Source: Arenicella sp. (GTDB lineage: Bacteria; Pseudomonadota; Gammaproteobacteria; Arenicellales; Arenicellaceae). From it: a stretch of 14,175 nt of DNA. This document shows positions 6,720-13,077 of the stretch, piece by piece. The DNA lies in contig JALZWI010000028.1 in assembly GCA_023299895.1 (NCBI GenBank), positions 1 through 14,175 on the forward strand. The letters are read 5' to 3'. Numbering within the stretch: position 1 is the first letter of the stretch; each line of letters opens with the position of its first letter. Both the position numbers and the translations under genes were made by a program. The notes under the pieces are model-generated. The model was not told where the DNA came from, ran no database searches, and saw only the letters and a program-made list of their open reading frames with translations.

Positions 6720-6744
6720 CACTTATGGACATATAAAAACTGTC
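6700..6744. promoter_or_regulatory. Probable ArsR operator: long inverted repeat
   Basis: GACATGTTTTTATATGTC (6700-6717) and GACATATAAAAACTGTC (6728-6744) are reverse complements except for one missing base, separated by 10 bp. Each arm is itself nearly palindromic (GACAT...ATGTC). An inner perfect dyad ATATGTC/GACATAT (6711-6717 and 6728-6734) sits over the -35 box. A two-dyad site like this could bind two ArsR dimers. Location and symmetry strongly suggest the operator; binding itself is inference. Confidence 0.65.
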
Positions 6745-6875
6745 TGATACGGCACTAATTGCTAATAATTACGGAATTATCTATCGGATTTGGGTAAAAT
6801 GCGCCCTCAAGATTGAGCTGGCTGAGTTAGTAGGCGCTTGACAGCAGTAATGAACAAACGTTTTTGGAGCAAATG

Positions 6876-7943
6876 ATGAGCAAATTCCGTAAAGGTGTTT
6901 TATTTGGTGATGAGGTAGATCAGGTTTATGCAGATGCAAAAGCCAATGAGTATGCATTGCCCGCGGTTAACGTAGTGAGTACTAGTACGATTAATTCGGT
7001 TATGGAAGCTGCAGTCCAGATGGATTCGCCAGTAATTATTCAATTATCATTCGGTGGTGGTCATTTTTATGCAGGTAAAAGCCTGGATAATACCAATATG
7101 CGTGCGGCAGTAGCTGGTTGTATTTCAGCGGCTTTGCATGTGCATCACTTATCAGAAATGTATGGTGTTTCGGTAATTATGCATACGGATCATTGCTCGT
7201 TAAAAAATATTACTTGGATTGATCAGTTAGTGACCTATCAAGAGCAGTATTTCGCAGACCATGGTAAGCCTTTGTTTAGTTCACACATGTTAGATTTATC
7301 AGAAGAGCCTTTGGAGAAAAACATTGATATTTGCGCGCGTTATTTAGAGCGAATGTCAAAAATTAATATTGGCTTGGAAATTGAGCTGGGTATTACGGGC
7401 GGTGAAGAAGACGGTGTTGATAACAGTGATGTTGATAGTAGTAAGCTCTATACTCAACCGTCTGAAGTTTACTATTCTTATGAGCGTTTAATTAAAATCA
7501 GTCCGCATTTCACAATTGCAGCGGCTTTCGGCAATGTGCATGGTGTGTATAAACCGGGCAATGTAAAGCTATCGCCGATTATTTTGAAGAATTCACAAGC
7601 TTATGTCGCTGAAAAAATTGGTGGCGAAGGTACTAAGCCAGTGAGTTTTGTTTTTCATGGTGGTTCTGGCTCATCAACTGAGGAGATTCGCGAGGGCATT
7701 AGCTATGGCGTGATAAAAATGAATATAGATACCGATATGCAATGGGCTTTTAATGAAGGTTTGCGTGATTACTACACCGAGTTTAAAGACTATGTGTGCA
7801 CTCAGATTGGTAATCCTGACGGTGGTGATGTTCCTAATAAAAAATACTACGATCCACGTAAAGTGTTGCGCAATGGCGAAGAACGTTTTGTGAAACGCTT
7901 AGAAGGCGCGTTCGCAGACTTGAATTGTGTGAATCGAAATTAA
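6876..7943 (+). CDS. fbaA: Class II fructose-1,6-bisphosphate aldolase
   Basis: Zn-dependent aldolase interconverting fructose-1,6-bisphosphate with dihydroxyacetone phosphate and glyceraldehyde-3-phosphate in glycolysis and gluconeogenesis. It has 355 residues, close to E. coli FbaA (359), and looks like subclass IIA throughout. Visible active-site elements are HTDHC with catalytic Asp105 and Zn ligand His106, EIELGITGGEEDGVDN (about 168-183), FGNVHGVYKPGNV with Zn ligand His222, FHGGSGSS with Zn ligand His261, and MNIDTD for phosphate and substrate binding. A TTG at 6864 is in frame, but it overlaps the Shine-Dalgarno. TGGAG at 6865-6869 is six bases from the second ATG at 6876, which matches the family N-terminus MSK. 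The gap upstream, shared divergently with the ars promoter, holds a TAAAAT (6795-6800) but no good -35. miaB follows after 30 bp. Confidence 0.96.
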   Translation: MSKFRKGVLFGDEVDQVYADAKANEYALPAVNVVSTSTINSVMEAAVQMDSPVIIQLSFGGGHFYAGKSLDNTNMRAAVAGCISAALHVHHLSEMYGVSVIMHTDHCSLKNITWIDQLVTYQEQYFADHGKPLFSSHMLDLSEEPLEKNIDICARYLERMSKINIGLEIELGITGGEEDGVDNSDVDSSKLYTQPSEVYYSYERLIKISPHFTIAAAFGNVHGVYKPGNVKLSPIILKNSQAYVAEKIGGEGTKPVSFVFHGGSGSSTEEIREGISYGVIKMNIDTDMQWAFNEGLRDYYTEFKDYVCTQIGNPDGGDVPNKKYYDPRKVLRNGEERFVKRLEGAFADLNCVNRN

Positions 7944-7973
7944 TTACTCATTATTGAGTTTAGGTTTAAACTA

Positions 7974-9296
7974 ATGTCGAAAAAAGTATTTATCAAAACC
8001 TTTGGTTGTCAAATGAACGAATACGATTCCAATCGTATGCTCGATTCTTTGGCCGAGTCGCATGATGCGGTTGAAACCAAGGATGAATCTGAAGCCGATA
8101 TTATGTTATTGAATACTTGCTCTGTGCGTGAAAAAGCTCAAGAAAAAGTATTTCATCAATTGGGGCGATGGCGTAAATTTAAAGAAAAAAATGATGATTT
8201 AATTATAGGCGTGGGTGGATGTGTTGCAAGCCAAGAAGGCGAGAGCATTATGAAACGCGCACCCATTGTTGACATAGTATTTGGTCCACAAACACTGCAC
8301 CGTCTACCGAAGATGGTGAATGAGGTTATTACCGAAAAAACATCGAATGTTGATATAAGTTTTCCTGAAATTGAGAAGTTTGACGTTTTACCTGCTCCAA
8401 AAGTGGAAGGTGTAACGGCCTTTGTTTCAATCATGGAAGGCTGTAGTAAGTATTGCTCGTTCTGTGTTGTGCCCTATACCCGTGGTGAAGAGTTTTCTCG
8501 CGCCTTTGATGATGTGATTGCAGAAGTCTATGGCTTAGCGGAACAAGGTGTGCGTGAAGTGACCTTGCTCGGTCAAAATGTGAATGCGTATTGGGGCAAA
8601 ATGCACGATGACAGCATGGCTGATTTCGCTCTGTTAATTCGCTATGTGGCTGAGATTGACGGCATTGAACGTATTCGATATACCACTTCTCATCCGCTGG
8701 AATTTACCGATAGTTTGATTAATGTTTATGCCGATGTGCCAAAGCTGGTAGATCATTTGCATCTGCCAGTTCAGTCTGGTTCAGATCGAATTTTGGCAGG
8801 AATGAAGCGCCGTTATAAAGCTGCAGACTACGTAAAAATAATAGAAAAAATCCGCAAAGTCAGACCGAATATCAGCCTATCATCCGACTTTATTATCGGG
8901 TTTCCTGGTGAAACAGATCAAGACTTTGAAGACACCATGCAGCTGATTGAAACCATCGGTTATGACACGTCATTCAGCTTTATTTACAGCGCGCGCCCTG
9001 GCACACCAGCGTCAGACCTTGCTGACGATGTGCCAATGGAAGTCAAGCAGGCTCGTTTGCAGCGTCTGCAAAAGCGTATAATCGATATGGCGCTTGAGAT
9101 TAGTCATAATATGATCGGGACAATTCAGACAGTCTTAGTGGATCGACCTGCACGTAAAGATCAAAGCCAAATTTCAGGGCGTACGGAAAATAATCGGGTG
9201 GTTAACTTTGATGGTGACCACGCGTTAATTGGTCGGCTTGTCGACATTGAAATTACTGAAGCGCTGCCTAATTCCTTGCGTGGAGTACAGATATAA
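7974..9296 (+). CDS. miaB: tRNA-2-methylthio-N6-dimethylallyladenosine synthase MiaB
   Basis: A radical-SAM methylthiotransferase that converts i6A37 to ms2i6A37 in tRNAs reading UNN codons. The 440-residue protein has all three expected domains. The N-terminal UPF0004 domain carries the auxiliary-cluster cysteines Cys12 (FGCQMN), Cys49 (NTCSVRE) and Cys83 (GGCVASQEG). The radical-SAM domain has the CxxxCxxC at Cys157, Cys161 and Cys164 ([18 protein letters not shown]). The C-terminal TRAM domain spans about 383-440. Length is normal to slightly short. The ATG lacks a good Shine-Dalgarno and sits in the sequence TAAACTAATG. It is the first gene of the miaB-phoH-ybeY-corC block, but a 286-bp gap with its own promoter separates it from phoH. 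A short ACTCA/TGAGT hairpin (7946-7959) precedes it. Confidence 0.97.
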   Translation: MSKKVFIKTFGCQMNEYDSNRMLDSLAESHDAVETKDESEADIMLLNTCSVREKAQEKVFHQLGRWRKFKEKNDDLIIGVGGCVASQEGESIMKRAPIVDIVFGPQTLHRLPKMVNEVITEKTSNVDISFPEIEKFDVLPAPKVEGVTAFVSIMEGCSKYCSFCVVPYTRGEEFSRAFDDVIAEVYGLAEQGVREVTLLGQNVNAYWGKMHDDSMADFALLIRYVAEIDGIERIRYTTSHPLEFTDSLINVYADVPKLVDHLHLPVQSGSDRILAGMKRRYKAADYVKIIEKIRKVRPNISLSSDFIIGFPGETDQDFEDTMQLIETIGYDTSFSFIYSARPGTPASDLADDVPMEVKQARLQRLQKRIIDMALEISHNMIGTIQTVLVDRPARKDQSQISGRTENNRVVNFDGDHALIGRLVDIEITEALPNSLRGVQI

Positions 9297-9340
9297 ACTC
9301 TAAAATAAACTCAATTTTTGATGAAAAAAGTGATAACTAC

Positions 9341-9369
9341 TTGTTTTATGCTCGGCTATGTTTTATAAA
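9341..9369 (+). promoter_or_regulatory. Promoter upstream of phoH
   Basis: TTGTTT (9341-9346) is followed after a 17-base spacer by TATAAA (9364-9369). The predicted start near 9376 gives a leader of about 207 nt before phoH. It is the best promoter match in the miaB-phoH gap and would let phoH, ybeY, corC and the exonuclease gene be transcribed independently of miaB. Confidence 0.5.
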
Positions 9370-9440
9370 AGACGTATGCAAGTAAGCATTACAATCACAT
9401 CATTTGAACGCTAGTAACGTTCATTCCCGCATATTAGAAC

Positions 9441-9458
9441 TGCATGGATTTGCATGCA
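9441..9458 (+). other. Hairpin in the phoH leader
   Basis: TGCATG (9441-9446) and CATGCA (9453-9458) are exact complements around a 6-base loop. It lies in the predicted 5' leader, 16 bases upstream of the Shine-Dalgarno of the leader ORF. It is small, and could be a structural element or a DNA palindrome. Confidence 0.3.
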
Positions 9459-9484
9459 AGGTTTACGACGAGCGAGGGCTTTTT

Positions 9485-9586
9485 ATGTTCGTCAATTACA
9501 CCGATATTGATAACTTAAACACTCATTACAACGTAACTCATTACAACGTAACTCATTACAACGTAACAATACAGAGGTTTCATTGA
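9485..9586 (+). CDS. Repeat-containing 33-residue leader ORF overlapping the phoH start
   Basis: ATG at 9485 has a strong Shine-Dalgarno (GAGGG, 9474-9478) six bases upstream and opens a 33-codon frame. The first part reads MFVNYTDIDNLN. Then the pentapeptide THYNV appears three times in a row, encoded by the perfect 15-bp repeats, and the ORF ends TIQRFH. The TGA at 9584-9586 overlaps the phoH TTG start (9583-9585) by two bases. A ribosome finishing this ORF would therefore stop exactly where phoH begins, right after the phoH Shine-Dalgarno. The frame extends upstream to a TTG at 9404, but that start has no ribosome-binding site. I know no family for the peptide; its role is more likely cis-regulation of phoH than a stand-alone function. 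Expression is unproven. Confidence 0.45.
   Translation: MFVNYTDIDNLNTHYNVTHYNVTHYNVTIQRFH
9521..9565 (+). repeat. Three perfect 15-bp tandem repeats upstream of phoH
   Basis: The unit ACTCATTACAACGTA occurs three times without a mismatch (9521-9535, 9536-9550, 9551-9565). The array ends 8 bases before the phoH Shine-Dalgarno GAGG (9574-9577). The core CATTACAA also occurs once at 9387-9394. With no spacers this is not a CRISPR array. A 15-bp unit preserves reading frame on expansion or contraction. Confidence 0.95.
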
Positions 9587-10557
9587 ACCAGGCCCTACCT
9601 GCGCGCACTATTTCTCTTGGCTCTAATGCCGATACGCACATAGAGAACGCTCGATTATCGATCTTGTGTGGCGAACGCCACAGTAATATTAAGATTATAG
9701 AAGAGGAGCTATTAATTAAGTGTTATCAACAAGGCTCAGATTTTGTATTGCAAGGTAAGTCTGAACAAATTGACTTAGCCGAGAAAGTTCTCAATAAGCT
9801 TTATCAGCTAAGCAATGAGCAATCGGGCCTGGAAGAATCTAAGGTTTATCAAATTATTAACAATATGTCTGGAGCGGGTCATAAAGATACAGAATTGACG
9901 CGCATAAGCACTCCGTTCAAGCAGATTATTGCTAAGTCAAAAGCGCAAACGGAATACCTAAACACCATTGATAAATTTGACGTGGTGTTCGGAATTGGCC
10001 CGGCAGGAACAGGCAAAACTTATTTGGCGGTTGCTAAAGCAGTTGAAGCTTTAGTTAATGATGAGGTGAATCGAATCGTATTAATTAGACCTGTCGTCGA
10101 AGCCGGCGAGCACCTTGGTTTCCTGCCCGGCGATATCGGACAAAAAATCGACCCATATTTAAGACCCTTATATGACGGCTTAAACGAAATGTTAGGCAGT
10201 GAGCGGGTGGCAAAATTAATTGAAAAAAACGCCATTGAATTAGCCCCATTGGCTTATATGCGTGGACGCACATTGTCGGATGCGTTTGTGATTCTCGACG
10301 AGGCGCAGAATACCACCGTCGCGCAAATGAAAATGTTACTAACACGTATAGGTTTTGGCGCCAAGGTGGTGTTGACGGGCGACGTGTCACAGGTTGATTT
10401 ACCCAAAGGTGCTTTTTCCGGTCTGAAGCATGCCTTAACCATTTTGGAGGGTGTCAAAGGTATCGGTGTCACCAAATTCACAGGAAAAGATATTGTTCGA
10501 CATCCATTGGTGCAGCGTATTGTTGAAGCCTACGAGAAGCATCATCGGCATGATTAA
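9583..10557 (+). CDS. ybeZ: PhoH-family ATPase (YbeZ)
   Basis: A cytoplasmic P-loop NTPase of the PhoH/YbeZ family, associated with YbeY in RNA metabolism. It has 324 residues; E. coli YbeZ has 346 with a longer charged tail. The N-terminal region (about 9-75) is the KH-like domain, starting at a segment equivalent to the E. coli ITLEPADNARL. The ATPase domain has Walker A GPAGTGKT (139-146), the conserved RPVVEAGEHLGFLPGD (169-184), PLAYMRGRTLSDAFVILDEA with Walker B Asp239-Glu240, and VVLTGDVSQVDLP. The start is a rare TTG, supported by AGAGG five bases upstream, by an in-frame TAA at 9511 with no ATG/GTG in between, and by matching family length. It overlaps the leader-ORF stop upstream and ybeY downstream (8 bp). 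Confidence 0.95.
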   Translation: MNQALPARTISLGSNADTHIENARLSILCGERHSNIKIIEEELLIKCYQQGSDFVLQGKSEQIDLAEKVLNKLYQLSNEQSGLEESKVYQIINNMSGAGHKDTELTRISTPFKQIIAKSKAQTEYLNTIDKFDVVFGIGPAGTGKTYLAVAKAVEALVNDEVNRIVLIRPVVEAGEHLGFLPGDIGQKIDPYLRPLYDGLNEMLGSERVAKLIEKNAIELAPLAYMRGRTLSDAFVILDEAQNTTVAQMKMLLTRIGFGAKVVLTGDVSQVDLPKGAFSGLKHALTILEGVKGIGVTKFTGKDIVRHPLVQRIVEAYEKHHRHD

Positions 10558-11110
10558 ATCGACTCACACAAAAAAGAATTCTGTCGCAGCGACTGTTGAG
10601 TTAGAGGTCGAAGTTCAATATGCCTTTGAGGATAGTGATTCTGCAGACAGTGACTCAGAGGAACCTCCGAGTCCATTTAAAATAATTCAATGGGCGCAAA
10701 CTGCCTTTAGTGCAGTCGCCAAGCCGGCAAGTCATTCTGTTGAAGTTGCAATTCGGGTTGTTGGTGATAGTGAAATGCGTGAATTAAATCACCAATACCG
10801 CGGTAAAAATAAGACCACTAATGTTCTGTCTTTTCCCTTTGATACTGATTTTGAGACTGCCCCCGAAATGACGATTAGTCTGCTTGGAGACATTGTCATT
10901 TGCCACTCAGTAGTGGTTGCGCAAGCCAAACAGCAAGATAAAACAATACAAGCCCATTATGCGCATATGGTAACTCATGGGATTTTACATCTGTGTGGCT
11001 ATGATCATGAAACTACGCAAGAAGCTGAACAAATGGAAGCCATTGAAGTTACAATATTGGAGCAAAGCAACATTTTAAATCCTTATATATTAAGCAGCGA
11101 TCTAAGTTAG
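10550..11110 (+). CDS. ybeY: Endoribonuclease YbeY
   Basis: A single-strand-specific, metal-dependent endoribonuclease involved in 16S rRNA 3'-end maturation and ribosome quality control. The Zn site HGILHLCGYDH gives ligands His143, His147 and His153. The conserved YRGKNKTTNVLSFPF (83-97) and LLGDIVIC (111-118) complete the family signature. At 186 residues it is about 30 longer than the E. coli protein (155). The extra is N-terminal: a basic start followed by an acidic Asp/Ser-rich linker (about 26-42) before the conserved core. The ATG at 10550 overlaps the end of phoH by 8 bp with no good Shine-Dalgarno, suggesting coupled translation. An in-frame TTG at 10451, deep inside phoH, is an unlikely start. 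corC follows after 43 bp. Confidence 0.95.
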   Translation: MIKSTHTKKNSVAATVELEVEVQYAFEDSDSADSDSEEPPSPFKIIQWAQTAFSAVAKPASHSVEVAIRVVGDSEMRELNHQYRGKNKTTNVLSFPFDTDFETAPEMTISLLGDIVICHSVVVAQAKQQDKTIQAHYAHMVTHGILHLCGYDHETTQEAEQMEAIEVTILEQSNILNPYILSSDLS

Positions 11111-11153
11111 AAGCAGCCTATTAAACTATTTTTTTCTATCAGTCTCTAAACTA

Positions 11154-11999
11154 ATGAATACATCTGAAAAACCTCCGTCGCCTAATTTTCTTAGTAATTT
11201 ACTAGGTCGGTTTTTACCGCGCAAGCGGGCAGAATCCAAGCAAGAGATATTAGACAACTTAAAACTTGCTGAACAAGATGGAATTGTTGCTCAGGATGCT
11301 TATGACATGATGCAACGTATTATGTTGGTGTCTGATTTACAGGTTCGTGACATCATGATTCCTCGAAGCAATATGGTGCATGTTGAAAAAGACGATGATC
11401 TGGATCGTTGTCTGGACGTGATGGTAGAGAGTGCGCATTCGCGTTTTCCGGTTGTGGATAATGAAAAAGATCAAATCGTTGGTATTTTGCTTGCGAAAGA
11501 CTTGTTGCGTTATTTTGACGATGACAATAAACAGAAGTTTAATCTACGTGATTTGACGCGTCGAGTGGTGTTTATTCCTGAGAGTAAAAGAGTCAATGTG
11601 CTGCTGACTGATTTTCGTCAAAACCGAAATCATATGGCAGTTGTTGTTGATGAATTTGGCGCAGTGGCGGGTCTGGTCACGATTGAAGATGTGCTCGAAC
11701 AGATTGTGGGTGACATTGAAGATGAGCACGACGTCGAAGAAGAAGAAAGTTTGATTCGAGTCCTCGATGGTGGTGAAATAATTGTCAAAGCAGTACTGCC
11801 AATGGATGAATTTAACGAGCACTTTAAATCTTATCTAGATGAAAGTTCTAGCGATACGATTGGCGGTCTGGTTTCGCAAACACTTGGTCATGTGCCGCAA
11901 AGAGATGAGAAAATTACGATCGGTGATTTTATCTTTGAGGTCGTGCATGCTGATTCACGGCGAGTGCACTTGATTCGAGTTGTATCATCAAAAAATTAA
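11154..11999 (+). CDS. corC: CorC/YbeX CBS-domain protein
   Basis: Cytoplasmic CBS-pair protein of 281 residues (E. coli CorC/YbeX has 292). It is linked to Mg2+/Co2+ efflux and, in E. coli, to ribosome metabolism with YbeY/YbeZ. After a basic N-terminus come the pre-CBS helix region with MIPR (68-71), CBS1 (about 64-121), CBS2 (about 136-190, HMAVVVDEFGAVAGLVTIED), an acidic bridge DIEDEHDVEEEE and the CorC_HlyC domain (about 200-279, ending in VHLIRVV). There are no membrane segments, so it is CorC itself and not the membrane-bound CNNM/YtfL type. The ATG lacks a Shine-Dalgarno and is preceded by the same TAAACTA as miaB. It is cotranscribed with ybeY and followed after 26 bp by an exonuclease gene where lnt is expected. 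Confidence 0.95.
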   Translation: MNTSEKPPSPNFLSNLLGRFLPRKRAESKQEILDNLKLAEQDGIVAQDAYDMMQRIMLVSDLQVRDIMIPRSNMVHVEKDDDLDRCLDVMVESAHSRFPVVDNEKDQIVGILLAKDLLRYFDDDNKQKFNLRDLTRRVVFIPESKRVNVLLTDFRQNRNHMAVVVDEFGAVAGLVTIEDVLEQIVGDIEDEHDVEEEESLIRVLDGGEIIVKAVLPMDEFNEHFKSYLDESSSDTIGGLVSQTLGHVPQRDEKITIGDFIFEVVHADSRRVHLIRVVSSKN

Positions 12000-12025
12000 A
12001 ATAAGAACTGACTATTAGCTAACCA

Positions 12026-12943
12026 ATGGAAGCAACTCGCCCAACTGTGTATCTGATTGATGCCAGTATTTATATATTTCGTGCCTGGTTTTCAATCCCA
12101 GATTCAATGCTCGGTGATAGCGGTAATCCGGTTAATGCGGTTTACGGTTTTAGTCGATTTTTGACTGAGTTTGTCGAGCGAAGTAAAGCAACCCATGTTG
12201 GTGTGGCCTTTGATGAAAGCCTCACAACATCATTTCGTAACGACCTTTACCCGCAATACAAAATGAACCGGGAGCTTGCGCCTGAGGAATTATCACAACA
12301 ATTTAAATTATGTCGCCGTGTAGCAGAAGCAGCAGGTCTCTATTGTGTGTCGCATGACCGATATGAGGCTGATGATTTGATAGCCACGATGGCACTTGGT
12401 ATGCGTAACCATGGGTATCGTTGTACTATCGTCAGTGGTGATAAAGATTTAGCTCAGATACTTGAAGGCACTGATATTTGGTGGGACTTTGCTCGCAATC
12501 AGCGACTCAATAATGCCGCTGTGGTAGAAAAATTTGGTGTGCCGCCGAATGCCATACAAGATTACCTAGGCTTGTGTGGTGACGCGGTGGATAATATTCC
12601 GGGCGTACCTGGAGTTGGCCCTAAAACAGCCACTGCTTTGCTCAGTGAATTTAAAACAATGGAAGCCGTTTATGAGAACCTTAATGTGATTTCGTCATTA
12701 AGCATTCGCGGTGCTAAAACATTGGCCAATAAATTAAGTGAGAATAAGGCGCAAGCACAATTATCAAAATTGCTTGCAACCGTCGCTTATGATGCGCCAA
12801 TTGAAGTAAGCCCTGAACATTTAATGCGTCGTTCTGCAGAAGTGAATTCCTTGCAAGAAATCAGCCATATTATTGGTGGTCGTGGTGACGGCCTGTTTCG
12901 GCGCTTAGTCAGCTCGTCGAAACAAGCTTTATCGCATAAATAG
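12026..12943 (+). CDS. Stand-alone 5'-3' exonuclease (FEN-like, PolA N-domain type)
   Basis: A 305-residue flap-endonuclease-like nuclease resembling the 5'-nuclease domain of DNA polymerase I and E. coli ExoIX (Xni, 251 residues), with no polymerase domain. Metal-site residues are all visible: Asp12 (LIDASIY), Asp63 (VAFDES), Glu114, Asp116 and Asp117 (YEADDLIATMA), Asp139 and Asp141 (VSGDKDLAQIL), and Asp186 and Asp189 in CGDAVDNIPGVPGVGPKTA, which is also the helix-three-turn-helix DNA-binding motif. YPQYKMNR (75-82) supplies the conserved Lys/Arg of the active site and arch. E. coli ExoIX is described as lacking some metal ligands; this protein appears complete, so I leave the symbol blank. 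Expected role: removal of RNA primers or 5' flaps. The ATG lacks a Shine-Dalgarno; it follows corC by 26 bp and is probably cotranscribed. Confidence 0.9.
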   Translation: MEATRPTVYLIDASIYIFRAWFSIPDSMLGDSGNPVNAVYGFSRFLTEFVERSKATHVGVAFDESLTTSFRNDLYPQYKMNRELAPEELSQQFKLCRRVAEAAGLYCVSHDRYEADDLIATMALGMRNHGYRCTIVSGDKDLAQILEGTDIWWDFARNQRLNNAAVVEKFGVPPNAIQDYLGLCGDAVDNIPGVPGVGPKTATALLSEFKTMEAVYENLNVISSLSIRGAKTLANKLSENKAQAQLSKLLATVAYDAPIEVSPEHLMRRSAEVNSLQEISHIIGGRGDGLFRRLVSSSKQALSHK

Positions 12944-13017
12944 TTTTAATATTAAGAAAAACCGCGTCATAATTTTTTTATACCTCTGTCTGCTTGAAGC
13001 TACGTTTCACGGTGGAC

Positions 13018-13046
13018 TTGCTATGTAACACGCTATCTGTAATTAT
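13018..13046 (+). promoter_or_regulatory. Candidate promoter for the ExeA-like ATPase gene
   Basis: TTGCTA (13018-13023), a 17-base spacer and AATTAT (13041-13046) form a modest promoter match in the 134-bp gap before the ATPase gene. The predicted start near 13053 would leave a leader of about 25 nt containing the Shine-Dalgarno at 13067-13072. Confidence 0.3.
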
Positions 13047-13077
13047 TTCAGCAGATTTATAACCATCAGGAATTTCA

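Noticed and set aside
6864..6875. TTG start for fructose-bisphosphate aldolase at 6864
   Set aside because: It overlaps the Shine-Dalgarno TGGAG that serves the ATG at 6876, and family N-termini start at the latter.
9521..9565. Tandem repeats as a CRISPR array
   Set aside because: The 15-bp units are directly adjacent, with no spacers and no dyad typical of CRISPR repeats.
9404..9586. Longer 60-codon version of the phoH leader ORF starting at TTG 9404
   Set aside because: No Shine-Dalgarno precedes 9404, whereas the ATG at 9485 has a strong one; the shorter form is preferred.
10020..10481. Several antisense open frames within phoH
   Set aside because: They are shadows of a strongly conserved ATPase frame with no ribosome-binding sites or recognisable products.
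10451..10549. N-terminal extension of ybeY from a TTG inside phoH
   Set aside because: The segment is the out-of-frame reading of conserved phoH codons and does not resemble YbeY.
12944..13077. Possible terminator after the exonuclease gene
   Set aside because: A T-rich run at about 12972-12979 exists, but I find no GC-rich stem immediately before it.
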